64,000 bases of DNA, taken from the NCBI GenBank assembly GCA_037951165.1, contig JBBDHG010000133.1, positions 3,710,501 through 3,774,500 of the forward strand. The letters are read 5' to 3'. The position numbers and the translations under genes were made by a program. Below are positions 25,030-37,265 of the stretch, one piece after another. The notes below the pieces were generated by a model. That model searched no databases and was not told the origin of the DNA. It worked only from the letters and a program-made list of their open reading frames with translations. Source of the stretch: Lophius americanus (taxonomy: Eukaryota; Chordata; Actinopteri; Lophiiformes; Lophiidae). The first letter of the stretch is position 1. Each line of letters begins with the position of its first letter.

Positions 25030-25860
25030 GCCCCCCAAGCCCCCAGTTCCCCGCATTGTACAAGCAACCTCACTGATTGACCTCCTCAAATTTAATACCC
25101 GAAAAACAGTGTTTTCGTTAAACAGGTCACCCTAGTGAGCAAAATTTGAACTTATATGAGATACTGAATAGAATAGAGAAGAAGCAGAAAACATAATTTT
25201 TCTCTTTAAAAAGCTTGACTCAGCAATAATCTCAAACAGTCCATATTGACTCAACTTAACATATTTCCATGAATTAGCAATATGCTCTAAGATCAGATTC
25301 CATAGTTACTCAATAATAAAGGTAAATGCAGTAAGTTTTTTCTTTCTGAGCTCAGTAAGTAAAATTAACTGGTTTCCTTCCTCCAGTTAATTCATATCGG
25401 CCAAATTCCGACACGACTGGACTCATGGTTGACAGGCTACGAATGTGGTGGAAACTGTGTTTTCCACCGAAAGCTCCACCTAATATGTAAAATAAATTAC
25501 TATTATAGTGAAATGAGGTACATACAAGTTAGATTTCCTTGTGTAGATTCATATCAGCCAATCGGTGCATAATCCGGCATATGGTAAAGAATAAAAAGTT
25601 TGGTCTACAAAAAACTTTGAAATATGAATGATTACAGTAAATTATGAAAAATACAATGATCATGATCATTGATCATATGAGGTAAATTTGACTAAATCAG
25701 ACCAACATTTAGCAAGTTATGGCCATTTAATCAGTTTTGTTTTTGTAAAATAAGATAAAAAGCTTCCCCTGGTGAGTAAAATATGAATTATTATAACTAC
25801 AGTTAAATCTGATATGCTCAAGAAAGATCCCCATAAAAAAATATGGTCATTTTGTACAAA
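25030..25860 (-). mobile_element. R1 family repeat copy, long (minus orientation)
   Basis: It begins with the reversed end 'cccgcattgtacaagcaacc' and 'ctgattgacctcctc', then the reversed tail module 'atatgctctaagatcagatt', then at least three internal units ('ctccacctaatatgtaaaat', 'gattcatatcagcc', 'cttcccctggtgagtaaaat'). The internal units differ from one another by small indels. The far head module is lost. Confidence 0.7.
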
Positions 25861-26280
25861 ATATTAGGGTAAATTACCACAAAAAAAAGATGGTAAAATA
25901 AAATTAACTTTTTAAACCTACAGATCAACATTATTACATAAATATATACCATATTTTTTGCATTGTGTTACTGTAGAAACTATGCTATGCTAAAAAGTTT
26001 TTTCTTCAAATTGTATAATAGAAAATATCAAATTTGTCATACTTGGAATGATACTTTAATAACAGTTATGACTTGCTTTTGAAATTATGGTATCTTTCCT
26101 TTAATATTACCAAACGTCTGAATTTTTATGGAAAAATTCTTCATCATTTAAGATAAAAATACCTAAAGTTTCTACTACAGTCACGTACTTTTCTGCATTT
26201 CGCGGTCGTTTATTTTGCCATTGGACATTTATTACCGTCATTCAACAGACAATTTTTACAGTGTTTCTACGACTTTCTTT
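25861..26280. mobile_element. AT-rich MITE-like repeat (probable)
   Basis: An AT-rich segment with a TTTTTACAGTG edge at about 26,252-26,262, and repeated 'tactgtagaaact'/'ctactacagtca' and poly-A blocks. It resembles fish non-autonomous elements bordered by ACTGTAAAA. The left border is unclear. Confidence 0.3.
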
Positions 26281-27464
26281 TATTTTTTATTTTTTTTCAT
26301 GAACCAACTCTTTTGGATGTTATTTCCTCTTTGTTCACGAGTCATTCCTGATTCCACCATATGTAAGTGTTTTTTTCTTCCTAATTTAATTATTAAATCC
26401 CTGAAGTGATTAAATTCGACCATCAATCAGGGGTCTCCACTTCCGTGGGTCATTGTGACACGAGCGTGACATGCTCTTGGTTTCATACTGGACTTTTTCC
26501 TCTTACTGCAGCACTAATAATGATGTCAAGATGCCGGATCCATCCAGAAAAAAAAGAAACTCGACCTAGTGGAGGCACTTTGCCACCACTCGATCACTCT
26601 CCTCTCTAGCAGCCCTTGCTCTGAAGACAGCCCCCCCTCTGATCAAATGCCCTCTAAGGGGCTTCTAGAGGACAACACCCCTGAGAAAGATCTAATTGAT
26701 CCGACAGCGAGATCAAGCCTGAGTGGCTAGCCTCGAGTCTGAACCACCGTGTCCATGACCACAGGAACTAAATGCGAGCTTGGACGCAGCGACACACATG
26801 ACAAATAGCCGCAAATTTATCTCCTGCAGGCGAAATCCTCTTAAGCTGCTCAATTTTGCACAGCAACATTTATGAAAGCCCGCTCAATAACGCTGACAAA
26901 GTATGGAAGGGATTCAGCCATTAAAAGCCTGAATAGCATCAGACGTAAATCTTACCCACGGCGGCAAGGTGGTCAGAAAAGCTTGATAAATGAAGTGTTA
27001 TGAGCCCCCTCTAAAAAAAGCTTTAAGTTTATTGTATTAGGGAGAGATTGTGGCAGTGTGGGCGAGAGAGTGGGTATCCATTTCAGGTGAGCCGGGTATC
27101 AGCTGCAGCGATGCATTTCTCATTTACTCTGGTCAGCCCGCTGTGATCCATCACACACAGCCGTCACACAGCTGTCGGTCCAGCTGCATGGAAACACACA
27201 CACATATAAACAAAGGAGGAGCATTTGGGGAAAAAGCTTTTTTTGAGAGCTGCTTTAGTGGGGTTCACATAAATCATGAGGGAAATCTTAATTGTTAAAC
27301 TGATTCGTAGCTGCTGCTCCTTCACTCCCCCCCGACTCACTGGATTGTCATGTGCACAAGGGAGTTAAAATAGTAAACACAGACTGCACAGTTTAACCAT
27401 CAAGTAACTAATGTAATTATATGACCAAGAAAGGGGATATTATGGAAATGTAAGGTGAAACTGA
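26281..27464. other. Non-coding stretch, possible conserved element
   Basis: The stretch 26,760-27,300 is complex, lacks transposon signature and has an evenly mixed composition. It is a candidate conserved non-coding block. No splice-flanked coding exon was found. Confidence 0.35.
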
Positions 27465-27725
27465 AAAACTCTTTCATGGATCATCTTCAAATTGTATTCC
27501 TGTGCAGACCTTAGTTTAAGGAAGAACTGGATTTATTTGGGGGAAAGGTCAATTACATATTTCCGCCACTAGAGGGAGTTTTATCTCCGGAATCTCTGTA
27601 CTTTTTCCAAAAATTCTGAACTGTTGGTCCGATTTAGTTTGATGCATATGAATCAACTCGGGAAGTTCTATCTAGTATATATCATTTATTACTCTATAAG
27701 TTCATATTTTAGTTCATATAATATT
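27465..27725 (+). mobile_element. R1 family repeat copy (plus orientation)
   Basis: The head 'ctttcatggatcatcttcaa', 'agaccttagtttaaggaag' and 'ccgccactagagggag' is followed by one internal unit ('ctgttggtccgatttag', 'tgcatatgaatcaactcg'). A separate degraded piece at about 27,825-27,900 has 'ttgagtcactataggacat' and 'aggttgagtcaacatgg' from the tail. Confidence 0.7.
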
Positions 27726-27899
27726 CTGTCCATTCATTTGCAACCACGACTCCGGTTGGGCCTTAAATTACCTGCCATGAATTGACAGAAGCAAACTCTT
27801 TTGTTTTATTACTCTTTATCATGTTTGAGTCACTATAGGACATTATCTTAACACGTATTGTTGACTAAATAGAAATAATTAGGTTGAGTCAACATGGAC

Positions 27900-28450
27900 T
27901 GTTGAATCAGCTCTTTGTTTTGGTTTTATGGCTCCTAAGTGTCATCACTCTGTTAGTCAGTTAGTTATCCCTTGTCTCGGTTTTCCTGTGTTACTGGGTT
28001 TGATGTCATTGTTGTGTGTATTCTATTTATGTTCCCAGTTCCTGCGCCTAGTCGTCATTTCCCTGTTAATCTTTGTGCGTTTCTTGTGTGTCTCCCTCTT
28101 AATGATCCTCTCGTGTGATTGTTCATCATGTTCTTCTGTGTTCCCCTGCCAGCTGTGTCTCATTACTCGGGAGTATTTAGTCGGCGCTCCCCTTTCCTCA
28201 TGCGTGAGTTTGTCCAAAGATGTTTGACGTCAACCATGCCGACACTTCAGTATTTCTTAGTTTCTGTGTTTCTTGCAACTGTTTTTGGTGATGTTGTTTC
28301 CATCACCTGAATTCTTTCTTTCGCCTTTTGTTGAGACTTTTGGACTACTCTTCATTTTTTACCCCTAACCAGCTTCTCTTACATCGACCTTTAGATTCTG
28401 TAGATTAAATTACTGAACTGTACTCGGTGTCCGGTCCACACTGTGCTTCT
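27900..28450 (+). mobile_element. R3 interspersed repeat, plus copy
   Basis: The landmarks are 'gtgattgttcatcatgttc', 'ccagctgtgtctcatta', 'gggagtatttagtcggc', 'gagacttttggactact' and the end 'ggtgtccggtcc'. It is similar to 9,720-10,275 along its length. Confidence 0.6.
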
Positions 28451-29532
28451 GAAAAACCAACCACTAACTTTATTTCCATTACTGTCATGCTTTCACATTC
28501 ATAAGAGTATTTTCACTGATTTCTGCTATGCAGTATTTTTTCTTCTTCTATCCTCTAAAGCTGAATTTCATGGCAGCAAACATGTCCCACCTGTTTAGTT
28601 TAATCTGGTTTTAATTTGGTTTTGGTTGGAGAGACTTCGATGGACTCCTGTCTGAAAGTAATATACTTTTGTGTCGCTGTGACTCTGTTTGCTCTGCTGG
28701 TGTTTGGACAGAAAGTCCATCTGATCTGCTGGACATCGCAGAATTTCTCCAGCTAAAACTGATTTTATATGTTCGCCTCTGTAATAGCAGTTCTTCGGAC
28801 AAGTCAACAGTTATTTAATATATTTTGGCTTGTAACAAGTCGATCGTTATACAGCACAGATGGAGGGGTAAAGCCATAAATTCAGGTCTATGCAGGATTT
28901 TGTTCTATGTTAGCAATGTATTAAAAGCAGAACAGATTTATCTTTCAGGTATTCTCAGATATTATGAACAAAACTTTGGAAAAATAAAATGGAGTGCAAT
29001 TTTTTTTCTATGTGGAAGTCGTTATTCTTCAGTACTTTTTTTTTTTTTGACTAATACCCTAAACCAAAAGCGATACTTCAGGAATTATAATTAGTTTACC
29101 CCGTCTCTGTAGGATTTGCTTTTGCATCTGGCCACACATCACCGCTCTTGGCCTTTCAGGAGCTGAAGTGAAAATTGATATTGAGGGGATACAAAAAAAA
29201 AGGAGAGAAATATTTTTCTTGCTCTTGATCTTATTATCATAGACAATGAAATCGTTGTTTGCTGACATCTCAAAGACGCATAAACTTGAACAAATAAATT
29301 GACGGTTATTGCATGTCTTTGGCCTTGTCGAGGAATCAGATCCAGAAAACCTCCTTTTCCATAGACTGGAACTAAATTAAATATAAATGTTGCTAAATGC
29401 ATTCATCTTAACAATTTAAGAGGGTCTGCATTTTGTTTTGGAACGTACTGAATGTCAAGAGTTGACAAAAGCAACGTATACTCTTGTATCGGCTCAACCT
29501 GTCATTGGGAAGAAGTTTCATCTTTGTGCTGT
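28451..29532. other. Non-coding stretch
   Basis: No gene or clear repeat is recognised. It is T-rich near 29,030-29,050. Confidence 0.45.
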
Positions 29533-29840
29533 TAGCTGATCCGTCATAACATTATAACCACCTGCCTCATATTGTGTAGGTCCAACTTGTGCCTCTCTAA
29601 TTCATCGAAACACCAGAGTATCTTTGGAGTAATGCTGCGGTGTCTGACCACCCACTGATACTCAAGTTAGTTTGAGCCAAATCCGCCTCTTGAACTCGTT
29701 GTTGTGTTCCTAAAACCATTTTTACAGTGTGTCATGGAGCCTTATCCTGCTGAAAGAGGCCACTTCCATTAAGCTGGTCTGACTCTCTGCGATGTTTGCG
29801 GAAGCTCACGATTGGTGTTCTCACACTGTAAAACCCGTCA
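29533..29840 (-). pseudogene. Tc1-like transposon remnant, 3' end with terminal repeat
   Basis: The left edge reads AGCTGATCCGTCATAACATT and continues 'ataaccacctgcctcatatt', 'gtgtaggtcca'. This is the reversed right end of a well-known fish Tc1-like element. Further in, 'atcctgctgaaagaggccac' is the reverse of its transposase region around the catalytic DDE domain. The sequence is badly decayed and stops where the R5 repeat begins; the same transposon resumes at 30,380. Confidence 0.75.
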
Positions 29841-30350
29841 GGCTCCTGCAGCCCGTTGTCACCATTGACAATTGAAAAAAAAAATTTCGCCATCTGTCTT
29901 CATTATTTTTTGCTTTCCTCTGTGCCCAAATCTTTTCTAAAAATGGCACCGACGTATCTGGACTCGTGGGTGTGTAGGGGGATGTGGACGGTGTGTCTGG
30001 TCTATTTTGCAGAGAGATATTTGAGGGAAGCGAGTTACGTTTGAATGTATATAGGGTTAACTTGATAGCTAGTAGCGCTTTGACATCTGTGAACCTTTCT
30101 TATTCATCCTTGCTGTTCAACGGCCACAAACTGAACTTCATGACTATTTATCATATTCAGTATTATCCACACAAGGCGTTGTGTCGCCATGGCAACTCGG
30201 ACGCTAAGTCACTTCTTGCAGGCTCAGTGAGAAAACAAGACGGTGAGGTCAGCCGATTGAGTCGAAACCTTGCCAAAATTTCTGACACGTCAGTAAACAA
30301 TCCGATCGTCTCACGGTTGTCCGGGAGCTGCTAATCGTCCCTCCACACAG
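29841..30350 (+). repeat. R5 repeat, copy 1, inserted in the Tc1-like remnant
   Basis: It is homologous to 45,120-45,605. Shared landmarks in the same order are 'attgacaattg', 'aaaatggcacc', 'cttgatagctagt', 'ccttgctgt', 'aaaatttctgaca', 'aatccgatcgtctcacgg' and 'gggagctgc'. No coding signature is evident. Its position, with Tc1-like sequence on both sides, indicates an insertion. Confidence 0.6.
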
Positions 30351-30379
30351 GAAGAACACCGGCAGATGGCCCAGCGGTC

Positions 30380-30905
30380 CTGAGGCTTATAAGCAAGTGT
30401 GAATTGGGCTCAACTCATAGAGTGTGCGCCCGGCTTTACGGAATGGCATACCATAAAGGTGTGCACTTGGTCTGGAGCAGCATTCCTTCAACATCCACAG
30501 GACTGGCAGCAGCCAATATTTCCCAGCAGGACATTGCCCAAAGCGTCCCATGTCGACCCCAAACCTACTTTCTTCCTATAGTGCATAGTGAGCACATGGC
30601 CATAATCAGACCAGGCACACCTTATTGTATTGTTCTGGGTTCCTGTTCTACTGCTGACATGCGTATGGGACAGTGGACAGTGGTCAACAAAGACATTATC
30701 ACTGGTCTACCTCTTTGCATCCTCATATGCAGCAGAATTATGATGCACTGTCAGTTCTGCCAAAAAAATAATAGGCTATTCACCATTAGCATACCAAACA
30801 CCAGGCGAATAAATAATGCACAAGTTGCTCCTACTTTGTTCAAGGGTACATCACTCAGAACCAGGGACCAACATTTTGGGGGCCAGAATGCTGCAAAAAG
30901 TCTTT
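30380..30905 (-). pseudogene. Tc1-like transposon remnant, transposase part
   Basis: Read on the minus strand, the segment follows the DNA of a fish Tc1-like transposase: 'actgacagtgcatcataatt', 'ctgctgcatatgagg', 'gaccactgtccactgtcc', 'ctttgggcaatgtcctgctg', 'ggaaatattggctg' and 'gaccaagtgcacacctttat'. Frames are broken. The 167-codon plus-strand open frame at 30,404-30,907 is the antisense shadow of this relic. With 29,533-29,840 it makes up one interrupted element. No second terminal repeat was found to the right. Confidence 0.7.
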
Positions 30906-31689
30906 GATAATGAAAAGCTGAACGGAAACCCTGACCACATGTTCAGGCCTTGATCTCGGAATTAAGTGAGCTCATTGAATAAAAGAGGCGTCCCATGAAT
31001 CAAACCCAGACAGAACCAGGGCTGACGCTCTCTTTATGCATGAATCATAGGTGCTATCACATAACTAATCACGATGTAAAAAAAAACACAACAAGCACAC
31101 AATCAAGGTGATGAGACCCAACTCCCCCACCCGCATCCCGTTACTACACTCGTCACGATTTCCTTCCTCGTATAGCACATGCACAGACTACCTAGCCTTT
31201 AACATTGATTTAACTGCCTGAACCCAACAGGCTTTTTCAGCTTTAGACCCTTTTAGTTGATGTCACATTTCCCATGATTCCCTTTTCCAGGGCGGTCATT
31301 GCTGAGATCATCTCTGTGTGAACAAAAGCAAGTGCCAGCAGAAGGAAGCAGAGACTGATGACAATAACGTTCATGTAGTCAGAGTTCTCTTAGAAACCGT
31401 GATAACATTTTGTATCTTATCTGGATGATGATGTGGATCAAATGAATATATGTTTTTCTACAAATCCTACTAAGGTGCAGAAGCGCAGTTCACTCACCAA
31501 ATTAAAAATTTGGAATTATAAGTTCATTTGTTGGAGCCATACACTCTTCCAGATTGTTTTGGAAAGGTTCATGAATGCTGCTCCAACATGTGGAAACGTG
31601 AAAAGTATGATAGGGTTCTATACAACGATAGTTGTCCAGGAGTCAGGTTAGGCTAACGTTCAACCAGTGCAGGAGAGTGACTGACCGAC
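30906..31689. other. Non-coding stretch
   Basis: No recognisable gene or repeat. Confidence 0.4.
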
Positions 31690-32335
31690 ATCTTCATAAT
31701 ATATCGGTGATGTTATGGGATCGTCATCACCATCGCCTCATCCGCAGGAGATCCATTGTGTTAACGCAAAAACTGTTTCATGAATCATTTACAAATTGTA
31801 TACCCCCATAGACCTTGGCGCAAAAAAGAACCAAATTGATTTTGGTGATGGACAGTTACTTATTTCCGCCACTAGAACTAAAATTAACTCCAAAATCAAA
31901 GTTTTCAGACCATAATTTCTCATCCGTTGGTCCGATTTAGTCTAAATCTGGTGCATATGAATCGACTCAAGGAGATCTAACTTCTATATTTTACTGTAAT
32001 TGTTTGTATTTTAGTCACTAGGTGTTTTTTTTGTATGTGTAGTTTTTGAACATTACCTTCATCCACACCCAAGGAAATCTGTCCTGTTTTATTCCTGAGC
32101 TCAGAAAACGTAGTTTACTGTATTTATCTTCATTATTGAGTCACTATGGGATCTGATCTTGGAGCATATTGCTGACCTCGTGGAAACAGTTAGGTTGAGT
32201 CAAGGTGGAATTTTTGAGATTATTGATGATTCACATTTAATCAGGGCGATAGCTTGTACAACGCGGGGGATTGGGGGCTTTTTCGTGGATTTACCCGACA
32301 TCATAGGCGTAGTTCTCATTAGCACCAGGAATGGC
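31690..32335 (+). mobile_element. R1 family repeat copy with head and tail (plus orientation)
   Basis: This is one of the best-delimited copies. The head has 'ggtgatgttatgggatcgtc', 'gagatccattgtgttaacgc' and 'aaaactgtttcatgaatca'; the next part has 'catagaccttggcgcaaaa' and 'ttccgccactag'. It has one internal unit ('ggtccgatttagtctaaat'), and the tail is complete ('gagtcactatgggatctgat', 'aggttgagtcaaggtgga', 'gatagcttgtacaacgcgg', 'gggattgggggcttttt'). It suggests that a one-unit element is about 640 bases. Confidence 0.8.
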
Positions 32336-34025
32336 AGCATCATTTAAATCAACAATTGGTAATAAAAGATGCCAACGAAAATGAATCACCTGGACCATCA
32401 CTGACCTCTTCAACCTTCCGCCCCCACCATTACTTCTGCTGGCGGTTCCCCTGTGGTCCACAGCTGTGCGACCCGAGCCCGCTCTGCCTTTGAGGCTTCA
32501 CATTGTGACGAATGAGCCTGTCCCGCCCTGTTTACCTGTTTACCCTCTGGGGCAGCTAACACTGCTCATTTCTAAGGCCGGCCTCCTTAATCTCTAAATA
32601 CTCTTACAATCAGGTGTTTACTTTTATCTGATTCTTCCCAGATGAGAGAGAAGCAGCGCTGCGCCATATTATTTCAGTCAACATTAATTAGAGCCTCGAT
32701 GAAACGTAAAGGGAGGTCTGAGCAAAACTGAAATTAGAGACGAGCCCTCGGTGCTACAGACAAGGGCAGATGAATAAGCGTTTACGACAGAAAGCTCCCA
32801 GCAGAGAGTGAATAATAGACGTAAGTAAGCAGATATTCCTGAGAAGATCATAAAATGTTTGTTCAGGACAAATAAGTGAAGAGCTGAGGCTGCAGCTCTC
32901 CAGAACTGTCGTACTTGATGTATGGGATTCTTATCCAGCAGCACCGAATGCATTATCAAAAACACTGCGACAACATGTCATTATGTCTTACTGTGAGCAC
33001 ATGAGGAACAAAGCTAGTGGTTGTCAGTGTCTATGAGGCTCGATCTGCAGAGTCCGTTACATAAAGCAGTGAGGAGGAGGGTCTCAATCATTCCGACGGA
33101 AATGTCATGTTTGTAAGTTAGATTTAGTGGGAAATGGAAAAAACACTCAGCAGGACCCCACTATAATCACGGCACAAAAATGTACTTCTAACGGGTCTTT
33201 TTATACCGGTTCATAAAAGATGACATCATTGAAGCTCAAAACAAGTCTCTAATAAAAACACTTTTTCTCCCTGCGATCTCTTGTGGTGTTCTGAAGCATG
33301 AATGGATCAGCTGATGTTGTGAAGGCTAAAAACAGAATGCCGCATCGTGAGGCGACGGCAAATCTTAAGAAAGTGAACATTTGATCGTATTGCCGTACTG
33401 ATTGAGTGAAGGCCGGGATGATGACATATCAGGAGGGAGAGAGAAAATGTTTTTTCCTCTGGCCTTCAGGAGGGACGGAGGACAATGGCTCTGAGAGCAC
33501 CAGGAGAGAAAATATAAATATCGCTCCACTCAGCTCTTTTTCATGCTTATAGAATCATCCTGTCCTTCCATCATCACTAGTGTAACCTCACTTAACTTAA
33601 ATGCTTTGAACAGAAGGAAACGGGGAGGGCTTGAATGCCTGTCAAAGGGAGTTTAAGGTCTCAATAAGGTTCTTGATGAAAGCCCGGCAGCCATTTTTTT
33701 TCTGTCGGTTCTGACAATAAATCACAACAGAATTTCTCAGAAAAAATTGTCTGGTGGGATAGAGATTGTGAGCTTTCTCGCATTTTCGTTCTTGAAGTTC
33801 TTAGTTGACAATAAGCTGTACTTTATGGACTTTAATTCAAAGGCATTTTAGCTTTTAAGGGAGCAGTCCATATTTGGGGAAAAACCTACATAGTTGTAGC
33901 AAAGTTTTCTTTTTTTCGTGTCAGCTCTTAAAGAAGTTTAACGCAAAAAGATATCTGAGCAAACACAAAATGTACGTTTTAAATGAGAGATCTTATACTT
34001 CAAAAGTCTTGGTAGGAATCAATAT
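32336..34025. other. Non-coding stretch, complex composition
   Basis: No gene is recognised. The 32,400-32,700 and 33,290-33,560 parts are non-repetitive and could contain constrained sequence. No splice-bounded coding exon was detected by eye. Confidence 0.4.
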
Positions 34026-34331
34026 TCACCCTAATGACTTAAAATAAACCTTTACCTTAACAATCGTCTGGGTTAGCAGAGGCATTTGCTTCACCACTCT
34101 CCCATGGATGCCATTATTTTTCCAGTGTCTTTTGAATAGTTTAGCCATGAATTCTGGACCTTTATTGAGGTAAGAGAAGCCTGCACTTCTTTGGATATTT
34201 ATTTTGGATCTTTGTGACCTATAATATCTTTCAGTAACCCTTCCCAAACCGTATTTCAAACATCTTCTTCCCTGTCTCTTCTGGCAATTCTTTTGTTTTT
34301 GGCATACTTTGCTACCGGTTGAGACAAACAA
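34026..34331 (-). pseudogene. Tc1-like transposase fragment, degenerate
   Basis: A 101-codon minus-strand frame ends in KNNGIHGRVVKQMPLLTQT followed by a Lys/Val-rich segment. This resembles the Tc1-like linker 'KNGIHGR....KPLL...' that joins the paired DNA-binding domain to the DDE domain. The upstream part is compatible with the second helix-turn-helix but badly changed. No terminal repeats were found. Confidence 0.45.
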
Positions 34332-35999
34332 GTCAGATTCCTGCTTTAAAGAATGATCTATCTAAGTGAAGATTTGACTGGACAGGACTGGTAGTGATCA
34401 GGCCTTGGTGCGTCTAGTCCCGCTGGATTATTAACGCAGTTTGGGCGTTTTCAGGACTCAGTTTCTATTAGAACAAATACCCATATCCTTCTGTAGAAAC
34501 TGTAGTTACATAGAAGGAAATGTCATACCAGATACTGCCACCTTCAGCTTGCCATTAAAATCCCAGACCAACTTTTTGTTGCTCTGCCATAAACAAAGAC
34601 ATCTTAGAGGAGAATCTAGGTTTTGGCGCTTTTGAAAAGTACAAAAGAAGAAGACGGACCGATCGGAGTGAGACGAGCATAATGGCATTCAAGTATATAC
34701 ACCACAAGCATGTACAACACATGGATTTGTGAGGGGGTCATATGCATTTAGATAGTTTCAAACGACACCACAGTCGCCACTATTCGATTTGACGCAAGCT
34801 TAATGCTTGCATTCTTTCGATGTGATAATGAGTATGGCCTGCTTTGGGTTTCCTGTTCCTTACACATCCACATAAAACATGCTTTGCTTTGTACCGCAGG
34901 AGAATATCAAACACACAAGCCTTATTCTCTAATCATGACATTCTCCTCCTGACAATCGCCCACATTTCACTCATCTTTGGTGGGACAGACAGAGCTGGCA
35001 GCCTCACATCGGCCATCCAGGGACAATGCGGCAGGCAGGCAGCTCTACTACAGTAGTGGCATGGCAGGTTCAGCTGAAGGAGAGGCAGTGACACCCATAC
35101 TAATGAGACTCTACGCGGCGCAGTGACCATACGTATGCAGGGGGATCAGACAGAAACAATCAGACTGCTACCACGGAGCCCATCGCCTTGTGCATGGAAA
35201 CCCTGCTCTCTTAACCATTCAGAAGAAAAAAAGTCATTTTCTCTTTTCGGCTCATTTATCTCCAGTTTCACAACATTTTAGCAAAATCTGCTGCACAATA
35301 AACATCTGCAACAACAACCACACACAAATCTTGTTTCCGCAGAAGCGACAACCAGCACTGGCCGTATAATATCCTGCAGGAGGAACACTGGCTGTCTGCT
35401 ATTTGACTATATATATACTACAGATAAAGAGACGCGTTTCTCTTTGATCAAATTAGACCCTATAGGCACTAGTTTAGTATTATCGGTATAACAGGTGCTA
35501 CACTTTAAGCCAAACTCTGGTTATTCAAAGCTGCAACATGTGTTTGCACATTCCAATATGTAATCTAGTGCGTGTGCAAGATTGTACAAAAAAAAAGAAG
35601 ATGGGAGTTAAATGTGCCGGCACACTAAAGTGACGCTCCAAAAAGATTCTTTTCCTAGAGCGACAACATTGTGATCAAATTGACTTTCCTAAATACAAAA
35701 TAAATGATCTTCTCTCAGTCTCAGCATATATAATCAAACCTATAAGTAGCTGATTTCAGATCCTCCAATCCAGTCAAACTAAACTGTAAAAATTGTTTGT
35801 AGAAATTGTAGAAAGCTTTAAAACAAATGAAAACTTATTGTAGAAATAGGACTGGGCAGCCTAGGCTGTCAGCACTGTCAGTGGGATATTATCTTCTAAT
35901 GGAGCTGAAAGGCAGCGGTGTCCATTGAGCTTTTTTTAAAAGAAAGACAGGAGGATGGACTTTCTTGGACTCACAGCTTTGGTAAATCTCATCCATTTT
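34332..35999. other. Non-coding stretch
   Basis: No gene or clear repeat is recognised. Open frames of 60-70 codons have no familiar signature. Confidence 0.4.
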
Positions 36000-36059
36000 G
36001 ATGAATCTTAGACAGCTGTTTATTATTTTTTAAAAAGCAAATACTTGCGTGCTCAGTGT

Positions 36060-36300
36060 GTTGAGTCTCAATTTGTGTACAAGGTGCTCTGTTGGATGGG
36101 AATAACTTAGGAAAAACAAAAAGCTGAACATCAAAACCTGCTTTCCGGTGGTGTGATACAGTCTGGAATCGGCTGGGTTCAAGGCGCTATTGATTTAGAA
36201 GATATTTTTTACCCACGCGTTTCGGCAAAGTGGCATTCGTCAGGGCGTTGTAGATTATTGCTGGCTTCAGATGGTTGCCACTGTTCTGATGAGGAGTGTT
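36060..36300 (+). mobile_element. Interspersed repeat fragment with the ACGCGTTTCGGC motif
   Basis: It contains 'acccacgcgtttcggcaaag' followed by 'tggcattcgtcagggc', a motif pair I know from an abundant vertebrate/fish non-coding repeat. The borders are not clear. Confidence 0.3.
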
Positions 36301-37035
36301 AGTGTTTATCCCTCAAAGGTGTTGAACCTTGATTCAACGACTTTATTCCACAAGAATGTCTCTTTGATTGTTGGCTGGTAACATAGTTAGATAACAGCTA
36401 CAGGACACATTAGACCTATGCACAATTACTATGCTGTTGTTTTTTTTCTTTGATGACTATTTTATTAAATATTGTACACACTAGATGATTTCTGTAGTTG
36501 ATTTTCATCAGGAGTTGGACTTACTTCTTTTCTAGGGGACTATACTTCTGTAAGGCTGTTCCTTTGTTGTGGTAAGTGGAAAATCACAAACACGGTTTTA
36601 AAAAAATACTGTTGGTTGGAAAGAAACAAACAAGTCTCCCAAGTGTCAAAGTAGAATGTTTTTGTTGACCCATCCATCCACCATGACTTCCAGGGAGCTT
36701 GTTCCTCTAGAATAGTGTCACCTCCACTAGAGAGCTGTTCCACTTCAATGCACATGTGTCATATTGGGGCTGTAGCTGAAACATCTGACATGTTCCTTCT
36801 TTTAGGGAGGACAGTGTCTAATTGATGGTTTAGCAAAGATAGTTTAGGCTACCTTAGGATCTTTTTGTCACAGCTAAGTAAAACTGGGGAAACGTTGAAA
36901 TCGTGATTAAATATAAGTATTTAGGAGCCTCACTTTGGATTTCCGAACTATAGAAATACTTGGTTGTATCCAATCAGATAATTATGTTTGGTAAGTATTC
37001 ATATGCTTTCATAGGCCAATAAAAATCCTGCTTAA
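36301..37035. other. Non-coding stretch
   Basis: Nothing recognised. Confidence 0.4.
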
Positions 37036-37265
37036 ATAGGACTTTCTCACTAGCCATGGTTAATGCCTCCTCTTCGGTGACCCCCCCTTGATCTGTTGTG
37101 TCGCCCAGTGCTCCATCCTTGGCCACTTACTCATTAGCATATACATGCCGCCACTAGGTCATATTACGAACAGGTTCTGTCAAATTTTCCAGTAAGAAAT
37201 AGAGACTCAAAATGTGCATGACCAAACCGTTGAGCAGAACATTAAAGTGTTAAAACCAGGCTGAA
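37036..37265 (+). pseudogene. L2-type LINE reverse transcriptase fragment
   Basis: It is homologous to 47,235-47,460. It keeps a decayed form of the reverse transcriptase 'GVPQGS.LGP' motif ('gtcgcccagtgctccatcct', 'tggccacttactcattagc', 'atacatgccgccactagg'). Downstream similarity extends through 'gaccaaaccgttgagcaga' to 'aagtgttaaa'. No open frame survives. Confidence 0.6.

Noticed and set aside
30404..30907. 167-codon plus-strand open frame
   Set aside because: It is antisense to recognisable Tc1-like transposase DNA, so it is a shadow of a dead transposon.
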